Shown here: in pieces, positions 19,806 through 28,648 of the stretch
How the letters are laid out: each line of letters opens with the position of its first letter
How positions within the stretch are numbered: position 1 is the stretch's first letter
Source: Phycisphaerales bacterium
Lineage (GTDB): Bacteria; Planctomycetota; Phycisphaerae; Phycisphaerales; UBA1924
Reading direction: 5' to 3'
DNA length: 64,000 nucleotides
Assembly: GCA_020846975.1 (NCBI GenBank)
Contig: JADLCX010000072.1
Coordinates: 17,341-81,340 of the forward strand
The notes under the pieces: model-generated
What the model was told of the DNA's origin: nothing
Database searches by the model: none
The model's input: the letters and a program-made list of their open reading frames with translations, nothing else
Position numbers and translations under genes: made by a program

Positions 19806-20486
19806 TCAGCGCCGACGACGCATGGCCAGCAGGCCGCCCGCGGCCAGAAGGCCCACGGCGCCGGGAGTCGGGATGAAGATCGTGTACGCGACCGGGTGCG
19901 CATCGGAAGGCTGGCTCCAATCGCCGATCTGCTGCAAGGGATTGCCCAGTGAATCGACCGCACCATCGCTGTCGCCGCCACCGCTGGTGAACGCGTCGAA
20001 GAGCACCACGCTGCCGTGGCCCAGGCCCAGGTTGCTGAGCAGCGTGGTGATCGTCACGGTGTTCGTGAACTTGGAGACCGTGACGTCGTTGTCCGGGGCG
20101 GGGTTGTAGGTCGCCTCGGTCAGCGACCACGCGCCGGAAAACGCCCGCACCTCGGCGCCGTTGCCGCTGTTAACCCACGCGCCGAGCCAATAGTCCATGC
20201 CGGAGGGCATCGAGATCGGTCGAGACCAGCCGTTGCCGCTCGCATCACCGCCGGGGACGGTGTCGATCGCCACCATGTACTTGGCCCAATCGGTCACTTC
20301 CACATCGCCAGCGAGTGTGAACTTGAAACTGATGCTGGTCGCGTTGTTGGTGACTTCGACCCCCAGGATGTCCAGAATGCCGCCGCCGGCAGCCGTGAAC
20401 GTGTCGCCGCTCGGATCGACAAAAACGTCCGCATGAGCCGTCGCGCATGAAGCAGCGACCGCCAAAGCCGCAAGAATCCTCTTCAT
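19806..20486 (-). CDS. Exported protein with PEP-CTERM-like sorting signal
   Basis: Signal peptide MKRILAALAVAASCATAHA; C-terminal IPTPGAVGLLAAGGLLAMRRRR. Confidence 0.75.
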   Translation of the reverse strand: MKRILAALAVAASCATAHADVFVDPSGDTFTAAGGGILDILGVEVTNNATSISFKFTLAGDVEVTDWAKYMVAIDTVPGGDASGNGWSRPISMPSGMDYWLGAWVNSGNGAEVRAFSGAWSLTEATYNPAPDNDVTVSKFTNTVTITTLLSNLGLGHGSVVLFDAFTSGGGDSDGAVDSLGNPLQQIGDWSQPSDAHPVAYTIFIPTPGAVGLLAAGGLLAMRRRR

Positions 20487-20603
20487 CTCTCTCACTCCTG
20501 AAAACCGTTAGACATTCTCCGCGCCCCGAACTAGGGCGCGGTCTCTCTCACTGCTGATAGCATAATCGAAGGCTTGAATCGACGCCAGACCCCGAAGCCC
20601 GAA

Positions 20604-22640
20604 TTATCGTGGATTCTCGTGGTCGGACACGGCTGCCGTCCTGCCTGGCTGTTGTTTGTCAGGAATCTGATAGGACGGCTCAACGCCCATGTACGTCAGT
20701 GTGCGCTCGATGACGCGCCGAACGACCGGTCCGGCGGTACGGGCTCCGTAGTGCCGACGCGTGGCCACGCGCTCCGGGCCGGGGTCGTCGATGACCACAA
20801 GAACAACCACGCGCGGCTCGTCAACGGGCGCACCCGCGATGAACGAGGCGTTGTACTGGCCCTGGAAATACCCGTCGGAACCCTTGGGTCGCTTCTTTCC
20901 CGACGGCGGCGGGCCGAGCGGGATCTCGGCCGTGCCCGATTTGCCGAAGGCCTCGTACCTGACCTGCACCTTTTCGGTCTCCCAAGTGCTCATGCGCGTG
21001 TCGAGGTTCTTGGTCACGCCCCGCATGGTCTGGCGAGTCAGTTCCGCGATCTGACGCGGCAGGACCCTCTGTCCGGCCATGCCAGACTCTTCATCGTCGA
21101 AGCTCGTCAGTCGCATGGGAGGCAGCGTCCCGGCTTGTTCACCCGTTCGCGCGAACACGGCGAAGGCGCGGGCCATCTGGAGCGGCGTAACCGCGACCTC
21201 GTGACCCATCGCCACCGAACTCTGCGAATAGGGCCCCCACCGCTTCAGCGGCGTGACCAGACCCGTCGATTCTCCGGGCAGGCCGATCTTCGTGCGGGAG
21301 CCGAACCCGAATCGCACGACCGCATCGTGCATCTGCTTGTAAGACATCCGCGCCGTGATCATCGTCATCAGGATGTTGGATGAGTTGACCAGGCCCTCGG
21401 CCGCGGTCTGAGAGTCCGCGGCGTGCACATCGGCGATGTGCCGACCGTAAGGAGTCGTGTAGCCGTTCCCGGTGTTGAATCGCTCGCCCGGCCGCGAAAG
21501 ACCGAGCGACATCACCTCGGCCCACATGAACGGCTTGAAGGTCGAGCCGGGCTCGTAGGCGTCCTCGACGCATCGGTTCCGCAGGCCGAGTTCCGAGGCG
21601 CCGTTGTCGTTCCGGATCGTCGTGTACCGCGGTCTGCGTCCCCCCGGCTCCTGCCCGATCGGATACTCCCATGAGTACGGCACGGTCTTGACCGGGCGCA
21701 GGATGTCCGCCAGCGCGAGGATCTCGCCGGTGTGAGGGTCGAGCACGATGCAACGCGCGCCCGCGGCGTCAGCCTCCTCCGCGCCCTTGCGAAGCTCCTC
21801 GTCCACGATCGCCTGGATGTTCAGATCGACCGAGAGTCGGACATCGCGGCCGCGCTCGGGGGCCTTGTAGCTTCCGGGATGGACCCAAAGCGGGTTCCCC
21901 GCGGCATCTCGCACGTAACTGAAGCGACCCGAGGCACCCGCGACGGCCTTGTTGAAGAGCATCTCCGCGCCCATCAGGCCGTTGCCATCGGCCCCGACGC
22001 GCCCGAGCAGCGCGGCGACAAGCCCGCCGGCGGCTTCTTCACGCACGGGCGCGTTTTCGAGGTGAACGCCCTTGATGCCCAGCGCCATGACCTTCTCATC
22101 GCGTCCGTCGGTCAGCACCGGGCCGATCCGGACGTACTTGCAGGGCTTGACACCCCCGTCGTTGGACGGGTCCGCATCGGCCTTGAGGGCGTTGGCTCGC
22201 TCGTTGATGGCCATCTTGGGCGCGATGCGCGACGAGACCTCGTCGATGCGCATGCCCATCGCCTCGGCGAGCCGGCCGAACGCCTCGCCGGGCGGGTTCG
22301 GGAACTCCGTCGGGTTGATGTAGACGCGGTTGGCGAAGCGGGTGGAGGTCAGCACGCGGCCCTGGTGGTCCTTGATGTCGCCGCGCGGCGCGGGGTCCGC
22401 GATGCGGGTCACGCGATCGCCCATGAACGCGACCAGCTTGCGTCCGGGCGCGAGCTGGAGCTGCGCCACCCGCGCCAGCATGATGGTGAGCAGGATCAAC
22501 GCCGCGGTCGTGCACACCCACGCCACCGTGCCGATTCGGCGATCGGCATCGCCGGGCTGCCCGGCGGCGGGCTCGGCGTTCGAGCGAGCGGGAAGAGACG
22601 CGGGGGGGGAGGGAGTCGGGGAGAGGGGTGCGTCGGACAC
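20604..22640 (-). CDS. ftsI: Peptidoglycan D,D-transpeptidase FtsI / class B PBP
   Basis: SxxK in EPGSTFKPF, SxN in VNSSNILM, KSGT in FGKSGTAEIP; PBP dimer domain features. Confidence 0.92.
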   Translation of the reverse strand: MSDAPLSPTPSPPASLPARSNAEPAAGQPGDADRRIGTVAWVCTTAALILLTIMLARVAQLQLAPGRKLVAFMGDRVTRIADPAPRGDIKDHQGRVLTSTRFANRVYINPTEFPNPPGEAFGRLAEAMGMRIDEVSSRIAPKMAINERANALKADADPSNDGGVKPCKYVRIGPVLTDGRDEKVMALGIKGVHLENAPVREEAAGGLVAALLGRVGADGNGLMGAEMLFNKAVAGASGRFSYVRDAAGNPLWVHPGSYKAPERGRDVRLSVDLNIQAIVDEELRKGAEEADAAGARCIVLDPHTGEILALADILRPVKTVPYSWEYPIGQEPGGRRPRYTTIRNDNGASELGLRNRCVEDAYEPGSTFKPFMWAEVMSLGLSRPGERFNTGNGYTTPYGRHIADVHAADSQTAAEGLVNSSNILMTMITARMSYKQMHDAVVRFGFGSRTKIGLPGESTGLVTPLKRWGPYSQSSVAMGHEVAVTPLQMARAFAVFARTGEQAGTLPPMRLTSFDDEESGMAGQRVLPRQIAELTRQTMRGVTKNLDTRMSTWETEKVQVRYEAFGKSGTAEIPLGPPPSGKKRPKGSDGYFQGQYNASFIAGAPVDEPRVVVLVVIDDPGPERVATRRHYGARTAGPVVRRVIERTLTYMGVEPSYQIPDKQQPGRTAAVSDHENPR

Positions 22641-22751
22641 GGGTGCTCCCGAGCGGGCGGTCTTGGGCGTGGCGGCGAGGACTCTTCATCGGCCCGACGC
22701 CAAGACCGACGCGATCGCTCGCGCCGACATCGCGCTCGGGCTGGGGGTCGA

Positions 22752-23051
22752 TCAGGGCTGCGCGGCGGTGTACGACTCCGCCCGGTTCTCGCGGCGGACC
22801 AGGTCGCGGTAGCGCCCCGGCGCGTTGCCCGCGAGCGGCCCGAACCTCCGGGTGTTCGCGGCGATGCTCGACGGGATGATCCGGGCCGCGATCTCGCTGC
22901 GAAGTTGCCAAAGTGTGCGGTCCTGGTCGAGCACGCGCCGCTGGACCTGGGCCAGTTCGTGCGCGGCCTGCACCCGCTGCTGGCGGATGGCCAGCAGGAC
23001 GCACGCCACGGTCCCGATCGTCAGGATGACGGCGACAATCTTCGCAAACAC
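22752..23051 (-). CDS. FtsL-like small bitopic membrane protein
   Basis: N-terminal TM plus coiled-coil-like region; located between rsmH/LysM and ftsI. Confidence 0.6.
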   Translation of the reverse strand: MFAKIVAVILTIGTVACVLLAIRQQRVQAAHELAQVQRRVLDQDRTLWQLRSEIAARIIPSSIAANTRRFGPLAGNAPGRYRDLVRRENRAESYTAAQP

Positions 23052-23054
23052 GCT

Positions 23055-24287
23055 TCACCTCACGGGCAGTTTCAGCACCATGCCCACGACGAGCGAATCC
23101 CCGTCGTCGAGGACGTCGGCGTTCATCGCCTGGATCTCCGTCCAGCGCCTGCTCGATCCCAGGGTCTTCTTCGCGACCTCGCTGAGCACATCGCCCTTCT
23201 GCACCGTGTAGGTGCGGGGGCCCGATGCGGACCTGGCGATCGCGCTCTCAACCGTGCCGGGATCGTTCTGCTTCTGGGGGGTGGCCCTGGCCGGCGGGGC
23301 CTGGTCGCGGGCCGCGGGAGAACCCGGGGCCGGCGTCGCCATCGGCAGGGGCTTGCCCCGCAGCGCTTCCTTGGGCGGGAGCAGGAGCGTCACGCCCTCT
23401 CGCATCGCGCCGTTCGCCGAGACCTTGCCCTTGTTGAACTCGCGGAGTTTCTCCCACAACGACCCGTCGCCGTACTTGCTCTTGGCGATCCCATACAGCG
23501 ACTCGCCCTCGCGGACATCGTGCCGCGTGCACATCTTCAGCGGGACGTTGTTGATCATCTCCTCCGGTGGGGTCCGCACGAGCGCGGGCTCGGGAAAAAC
23601 CGGGAGGTTCGATCCGGGACCGGTGGGGGGCGGCGTGGTGGTCGGCCCCTGCGGGCGGACGATGCGGACACCGTTTGGGGCGACGGCGTTGGGATCGGGC
23701 GAGTTGGTGGGCAGGGCCGTTCCGGGACCATGGGGCGCGGGGGGGGTCGCGGAATACGGCTCGCCGAGGTGGCGCGTCCCCTCCTGCATCAGCGTGTTGT
23801 CGCCGCGGCCCGGCTGGCCGTTCACGGGCTCAAAGCCTCTGGGCACTTCGACCGCGATGCGGTTGGTGTCCTCCGCGGGTGTCGACCAGCGGTTGCTGCC
23901 CATGACGATCCCGCGGTTGCCCGTGCCTTCACCACCGCCGGTCGTGCCGGCCTCGGTGATCAACGTGGGGTCGTGGATGGGCGGCAGTGTCGCATCCGGG
24001 CTGCCGCCAACATTGCCGCTGGTTCGTGCGGCCACCGCCGAAGCCGGCCCGAAGATGCTCCCCCCACCCCCCCCACCCCCCCCACCCCAGCCACCCCCCA
24101 CACCCCCACCACCTCCCTGGCCGACCGGCCGCAGGCCGTCGGCCGCGAGGTTGCGGGCGGGCACCTCGGGCAGTTCCGACTTCACCCGCGCCTCGTGCGC
24201 CTTGGAGAAGTGGTCGCTGATCAGGACACCGACGACCAGGACGAGCGTGAAACCGATGATGAGGGCAAGCTTGTGTTCGCGGGTCAC
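23055..24287 (-). CDS. LysM-domain cell-wall protein (two LysM modules, poly-Gly/Pro linker)
   Basis: HDVREGESLYGIAKSKYGDGSLWEKLREFNKGK and YTVQKGDVLSEVAKKTLGSSRRWTEIQAMNADVLDD. Confidence 0.85.
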   Translation of the reverse strand: MTREHKLALIIGFTLVLVVGVLISDHFSKAHEARVKSELPEVPARNLAADGLRPVGQGGGGGVGGGWGGGGGGGGGSIFGPASAVAARTSGNVGGSPDATLPPIHDPTLITEAGTTGGGEGTGNRGIVMGSNRWSTPAEDTNRIAVEVPRGFEPVNGQPGRGDNTLMQEGTRHLGEPYSATPPAPHGPGTALPTNSPDPNAVAPNGVRIVRPQGPTTTPPPTGPGSNLPVFPEPALVRTPPEEMINNVPLKMCTRHDVREGESLYGIAKSKYGDGSLWEKLREFNKGKVSANGAMREGVTLLLPPKEALRGKPLPMATPAPGSPAARDQAPPARATPQKQNDPGTVESAIARSASGPRTYTVQKGDVLSEVAKKTLGSSRRWTEIQAMNADVLDDGDSLVVGMVLKLPVR

Positions 24288-24456
24288 TCTTTTCGCATCC
24301 TTGCGTGGGGGTGAGTGTTGAAACGTGATTCTCGGGACGGTACGCGGAGGGAGCGGAGAACGGCGGAAGGATCAAAGACGAATCTTGTTTCGCCGAACCA
24401 CGCTCTGTTTGTCTGCTGTCTCTCTTTGTCTTCCTCTGCTTCCTCTGCGTACGGCC

Positions 24457-25404
24457 TTATGACTTGTGATGGCCGCCGATCCGGATCGCCCGCAGTCTCG
24501 CCGAGCGCGAGCGGGGGTTGGCGGCGAGTTCGGCCTCATCGGCCTGCACCGCCTTGCGTGTCAGCGATGCGGCCAGGTCCTGCTCCACGAGGCGGTTGAA
24601 GGTCTGCTTGACGGGACGGTCCTCGAGTGAGTGGAAACTGATGATGCCGATGCGTGCGCCCGGGTTGAGCCATCCGTCCGCGCCCCGCCGCACGCTCCCC
24701 GCGGCCCGCTCGATCGAGGCCAGCAGGGCGGCGAGGCTGCCCAGTTCATCGTTGACGGCGATGCGGAGGGCCTGGAAGGTCTTGGTAGCCGGGTCGATGC
24801 CCGCGTAGCTCCGGGCAGGGACGGCCGCCCGCACGATCGTGGCGAGCCGCGTGGTCGTGTTTATCGGCTCCACCGCGCGGGCGGACACAAGATTCGCCGC
24901 GATCCGCCTCGCGATGGCGGGCGGCTCCTCCCCATGGTCGCGGATCATCTCCGCCAGTTCTCGCTCGGTCATGGTGTTGACCAGCTCCGCGGCGGTGATG
25001 GGGCTGGAGGAGGAGGCATCCAGCCGCATGTCCAGCGGCCCGCCTCTCCCCTCCATGAACGAGAACCCGCGGCCGGGGTCCTCGATCTGGTTGGAGGCAA
25101 AGCCGAGGTCGGCGAGCACCAGGTCGGCCTTCAACCCCCGCTCGGCCAGCAGGCGTGGCGCCTGGGTGAAGGAGGTGTGGAACGCCAGGACCTCCGGGGC
25201 TCCGGGCAGGGACCTGACCCGCTCGGCCGCGCGGGCCAGGTTGCCGGCATCAAGGTCGAAGAGCACGATGCGGCCGGTCGGGCCAACCCGCTCGGCGATG
25301 GCCGAGGCGTGCCCCCCTAAACCGGCGGTGCAATCGATGCAGGTCTGCCCCGGCTGGGGATTCAGGAGTTCAACGACCGGCCGCGGCAGAACGGGGATGT
25401 GCAC
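24457..25404 (-). CDS. rsmH: 16S rRNA (cytosine(1402)-N(4))-methyltransferase
   Basis: MHIPVLPRPVVELL...DCTAGLGGHASAI...DLGFASNQIEDPGRGFSF...QALRIAVNDELGSL...IISFHSLEDRPVKQTF. Confidence 0.95.
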   Translation of the reverse strand: MHIPVLPRPVVELLNPQPGQTCIDCTAGLGGHASAIAERVGPTGRIVLFDLDAGNLARAAERVRSLPGAPEVLAFHTSFTQAPRLLAERGLKADLVLADLGFASNQIEDPGRGFSFMEGRGGPLDMRLDASSSSPITAAELVNTMTERELAEMIRDHGEEPPAIARRIAANLVSARAVEPINTTTRLATIVRAAVPARSYAGIDPATKTFQALRIAVNDELGSLAALLASIERAAGSVRRGADGWLNPGARIGIISFHSLEDRPVKQTFNRLVEQDLAASLTRKAVQADEAELAANPRSRSARLRAIRIGGHHKS

Positions 25405-25438
25405 CCGTCAGCGTAGCCGGATCAGGTGGAAAGACCGT

Positions 25439-25690
25439 CGAACCAACGATCGATCAGGGCGAATGAACGACTGATCCAAGCGATTCAACGATTGAATCGC
25501 GCGATTCGGTGGTTGAATCGACCGGTTCAACGATCGAATCGGCCGGTTCAACGATTGAATCGACCGGTTTAACGACTGAATCGGCCGATTCAAGAGCAGT
25601 ATCGGCCGGTTCAGGAGCAGTATCAACCGGTTCAGGAGCAGTATCGACCGGTTCAGGAGCAGTATCGGCCGGTTCAGGAGCCGGTTTGGG
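25439..25690. repeat. Tandem array of a 21-bp quasi-palindromic unit, 12 copies
   Basis: e.g. CGATTCAACGATTGAATCGCG / CGGTTCAACGATCGAATCGGC / CGGTTCAGGAGCAGTATCGAC, contiguous 21-bp period with no spacers. Confidence 0.95.
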
Positions 25691-25734
25691 CGGTTCGGCC
25701 GCGAAGGTCATCCGGCAGGCCGTAAACTGTTCGG

Positions 25735-26784
25735 ATGAACAAGCCGGCACGAAAGGGTGTGAGCCTCATCGGTCTGTTGGGACCTGTCACCGCGATGAGC
25801 GTGCTCGGCGCGCTGAGCGGGTGCGGTCGGCCGAGCATCACGTTCGCGCTGGGCGCGGATGATGGGGTGCTGCGCGAGCGGACGGTCATCGAGGAATCGG
25901 GGGGAGGGGGCGCGAAGGTGGCGCAGATCGACGTGCGCGGGCTGATCGTCGATTCGCCGCGTTCCGCGCTGTTCGGCGATGGCGCCAACCCCGTCGATGA
26001 ACTGGTGGCACGCCTCGACAGGGCCGCGAAGGACCCCGAGGTCCGCGCGGTGCTCCTGCGGATCAACTCGCCGGGCGGCGGTGTCGCGGCGAGCGAGACG
26101 ATGTACAGGGAGGTCCGCCGCTTCCGACAGACCACCGGCAAGCCCGTGGTGGCCTCGATGGGCGAGGTCGCGGCCAGCGGCGGGTACTACCTCTCGCTCG
26201 CGGCCGATGAGACCTTCGCGCAGCCGACGACGATCACCGCGAGCATCGGCGTGATCATGCCGACGGTGAACTTCTCGCGGGCGATGAGCCGCTGGGGGAT
26301 CGTGTCGCGCTCGATCAAGAGCGGCGCCAACAAGGACCTCGCCAATCCGCTGGAGCCGATGCGCGACGGGCAGTACGCCGTGCTGCGGGGGATGGTGGAC
26401 GAGTTCTACGCGGGCTTCCGCGGGCTGGTGGTGGAGCGGCGCGAGGGCCGGGGGCTTGAGATGTCGCGGATCGACGAACTGACCGACGGCCGCGTGGTCA
26501 CGGGCGCGGAGGCGGTGCGAGCCGGATTGGTGGATCACCAGGGCGGCGTGCGCGAGGCGTTCGCGCGCGCGAAGGAACTGGCGAGGTTGCCGAGGGCGAC
26601 GCTGGTGCGCTACCACGGCGAGGGGCAGAACCCGCCGCGGAGCGCGTACGCGAGGGCCGATGACGCGGGAGACTTCAACCTTGTGAAGATCGATGTTCCG
26701 GAGTCGCTGCTGGGCGCACCGTCGAGCGCGGGCGGGTTCTACTACCTTTGGGCGCCGGGGGGGGGGGGGGGCCGTGAGCGTTGA
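25735..26784 (+). CDS. sppA: Signal peptide peptidase SppA-like S49 serine peptidase
   Basis: LLRINSPGGGVAASETMYREV...KPVVASMGEVAASGGYYLSLAAD...TASIGVIM. Confidence 0.9.
   Translation: MNKPARKGVSLIGLLGPVTAMSVLGALSGCGRPSITFALGADDGVLRERTVIEESGGGGAKVAQIDVRGLIVDSPRSALFGDGANPVDELVARLDRAAKDPEVRAVLLRINSPGGGVAASETMYREVRRFRQTTGKPVVASMGEVAASGGYYLSLAADETFAQPTTITASIGVIMPTVNFSRAMSRWGIVSRSIKSGANKDLANPLEPMRDGQYAVLRGMVDEFYAGFRGLVVERREGRGLEMSRIDELTDGRVVTGAEAVRAGLVDHQGGVREAFARAKELARLPRATLVRYHGEGQNPPRSAYARADDAGDFNLVKIDVPESLLGAPSSAGGFYYLWAPGGGGGRER
26757..26771 (+). repeat. G15 homopolymer at the 3' end of sppA
   Basis: gcgcc-G15-ccgtgagcgttga read directly. Confidence 0.9.
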
Positions 26785-27278
26785 ACAAGGACCCGCTGCA
26801 ACTCGTGGACCTGACGACCGCGCGCACGGAGTTCGAGGCGGAGGTGATCCGGCACGCCCTGGAAGCGCAGGGGATCCCGGCACGCGCGTTCACGCTCGCC
26901 GGGGGCACGCTGGGGTGGGAGGTGGCGGCGAGCCAGCCCATCCGCGTGCAGGTGCGGCGGCAGGACCTGGAGAAGGCGCGGGACGCGCTGACCGAGGTGA
27001 GGCGGGAGTCGATGGACTTTGACTGGTCGGAGGTGGAGGGGGGCGCCGAGGACTTCGAGACGGTGTGCGCAAGGTGCGGCTATTCGCTCGCGGGCGTTGC
27101 CGATGCGTCGCTCTGCCCGGAGTGCGGGACAAGGCACGACGGCCGGGGCGTGGTCGCGCAGTCCGGGGCCCGCACCCGGAAACTGGCCGTCTGGAAGATC
27201 GTGGTGGGATTGCTGCTGCTGCTGGCGCTGGCGCCGATCGCGCTGGATGTGATCCGGGCCATCCTGCGACTTCCGTAG
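26781..27278 (+). CDS. DUF2007-like/zinc-ribbon protein with C-terminal TM
   Basis: LVDLTTARTEFEAEVIRHALEAQGIPA; CARCGYSLAGVADASLCPECGTR; TTG start overlaps the sppA stop. Confidence 0.6.
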   Translation: MNKDPLQLVDLTTARTEFEAEVIRHALEAQGIPARAFTLAGGTLGWEVAASQPIRVQVRRQDLEKARDALTEVRRESMDFDWSEVEGGAEDFETVCARCGYSLAGVADASLCPECGTRHDGRGVVAQSGARTRKLAVWKIVVGLLLLLALAPIALDVIRAILRLP

Positions 27279-27292
27279 CGGGCATCGCCGCC

Positions 27293-28465
27293 TCAGGCCT
27301 CCGGCGACAGGTCGAACCTCAGGAACTTCCCGTCCTTGTGGAAGACCTCGCCGTCGGCGGCGATGGTGCCGCCGGGGGCTCCGCCGCGCGGCCGCATCTC
27401 GCACACCATGTCCCAGTGCAGGCCGGACTCGTTGCTGTTGCCGCTCTCGGGGTAGCCCGCGCCGACCGCGGCGTGGAACGTGCCGCCGATCTTCTCATCG
27501 AAGAGCGTGTTGCGGCTGAAGTCCTTGATCGCGTAGTTGGTGCCGATGGCGATCTCGCCCATGTTGCGTGCGCCGGCATCCTGGTCGAGCATCTTGATGA
27601 GGAAGTCCTCGTTCTTCTTCGCGGAGGCCTCGACGACGCGGCCGCCCTTGAACTCCAAGCGCACACCCTCGACCTCGCGCCCCTGGTAGACGGCGGGGAA
27701 TGTGTAGTTGACGTGGCCGTCGGCGCCCTGCGGCCCGGCGAAGACCTCGCCATCGGGGAAGTTCTCCTTGCCGGCGCAGTTGATCCATCTGGAGCCGCCG
27801 ACCTCGACGCGCAGGTCGGTGCCGTCGTTGCCCCCCGAGGGCGGCACCTTGAAGTGCACGACCTTCTTCCCCTGAAGGTACTCGCGGATGCGCTCCTGGC
27901 GCTCGTGGATGCGTGTCCACGCGGCCACCGGATCCGGAAGGTGGAGCAGCCCCGCGGCGAACACGAACTGTTCGTACGCCCGCAGCGACATCTCGGCGTC
28001 CTGGGCCGAAGCGTTGGTCGGGTAGAGCGTCCCGCACCAGCGCATGCCCTTCGCGCCGCCGGACTCCATGGACTCGGCGGTGCGCTGCATGAACACCTTC
28101 ATCGTCGGCTTGCGGGCCGATTGCAGCAGCGCGGTTCGGCGGGGATCGACGCGCCCGAGGAACTTGGTGTTGAGGTCGGACCAGATGCTCAGGTGGACAT
28201 CGATAGTCTGCACGCGGTGCAGTTCGATGGGCGAGACGTAGGTGAGTTGTTCGTCGGAGCCGTGCAGGAGCAGGAGTTCCTGGAGCGACTCGCTGCGCGG
28301 CGACCAGAAGGGGTGGCCGCCCGCGCGGAGGGTGGCCGCGTACATCGCCTCGATCAAGGGCAGGGCCGCGGCCTCGCCGTTGATGTGCACGAGGTCGCCC
28401 TTGCGGACGCTTGTGGAGTAGCGGACCAGGACATCCGCGAGACGGTCGAGTCGTGGGTCGTGCAT
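27293..28465 (-). CDS. M29-family aminopeptidase
   Basis: LADVLVRYSTSVRKGDLVHINGEAAALPLIEAMYAATLRAGGHP; FPDGEVFAGP; GSRWINCAGKENFPDGEV. Confidence 0.88.
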   Translation of the reverse strand: MHDPRLDRLADVLVRYSTSVRKGDLVHINGEAAALPLIEAMYAATLRAGGHPFWSPRSESLQELLLLHGSDEQLTYVSPIELHRVQTIDVHLSIWSDLNTKFLGRVDPRRTALLQSARKPTMKVFMQRTAESMESGGAKGMRWCGTLYPTNASAQDAEMSLRAYEQFVFAAGLLHLPDPVAAWTRIHERQERIREYLQGKKVVHFKVPPSGGNDGTDLRVEVGGSRWINCAGKENFPDGEVFAGPQGADGHVNYTFPAVYQGREVEGVRLEFKGGRVVEASAKKNEDFLIKMLDQDAGARNMGEIAIGTNYAIKDFSRNTLFDEKIGGTFHAAVGAGYPESGNSNESGLHWDMVCEMRPRGGAPGGTIAADGEVFHKDGKFLRFDLSPEA

Positions 28466-28648
28466 GATGGTTCGACAGGGCGTGGAGGGAGCGTTCGGGG
28501 GGGCCTGGGGCAGGGACGGGCATGATACCGAGGCCGGGTGTCGGGGACGCGGCCACGAAGGCTCATGCGGAAGGCCCGGCGGGGGTGGACAGAACTTGTG
28601 CGACCCCGCCCCCTCTCTCCCCCACCCCTTCCTCCCGCGAACGCCCGA

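Noticed and set aside
24058-24120. Poly-C/CCA-rich stretch as a regulatory element
   Set aside because: It lies in frame in the LysM protein and encodes a poly-Gly/Trp linker; plausible as a simple flexible linker.
21732-24314. 860-aa plus-strand ORF
   Set aside because: Antisense shadow over ftsI, ftsL-like and LysM genes; Arg/Gly/His-rich composition typical of high-GC shadow frames, no recognisable motif.
25439-25690. CRISPR array
   Set aside because: 21-bp units are contiguous without unique spacers, unit sequence is degenerate, and no cas genes are present.
25408-25862. Heptad-repeat proteins (LNRPIQS..., GSGAVSTGSGAV..., EPVDTAPEPVD...)
   Set aside because: A 21-bp repeat gives apparent heptapeptides in any open frame; multiple overlapping open frames on both strands make real coding unlikely.
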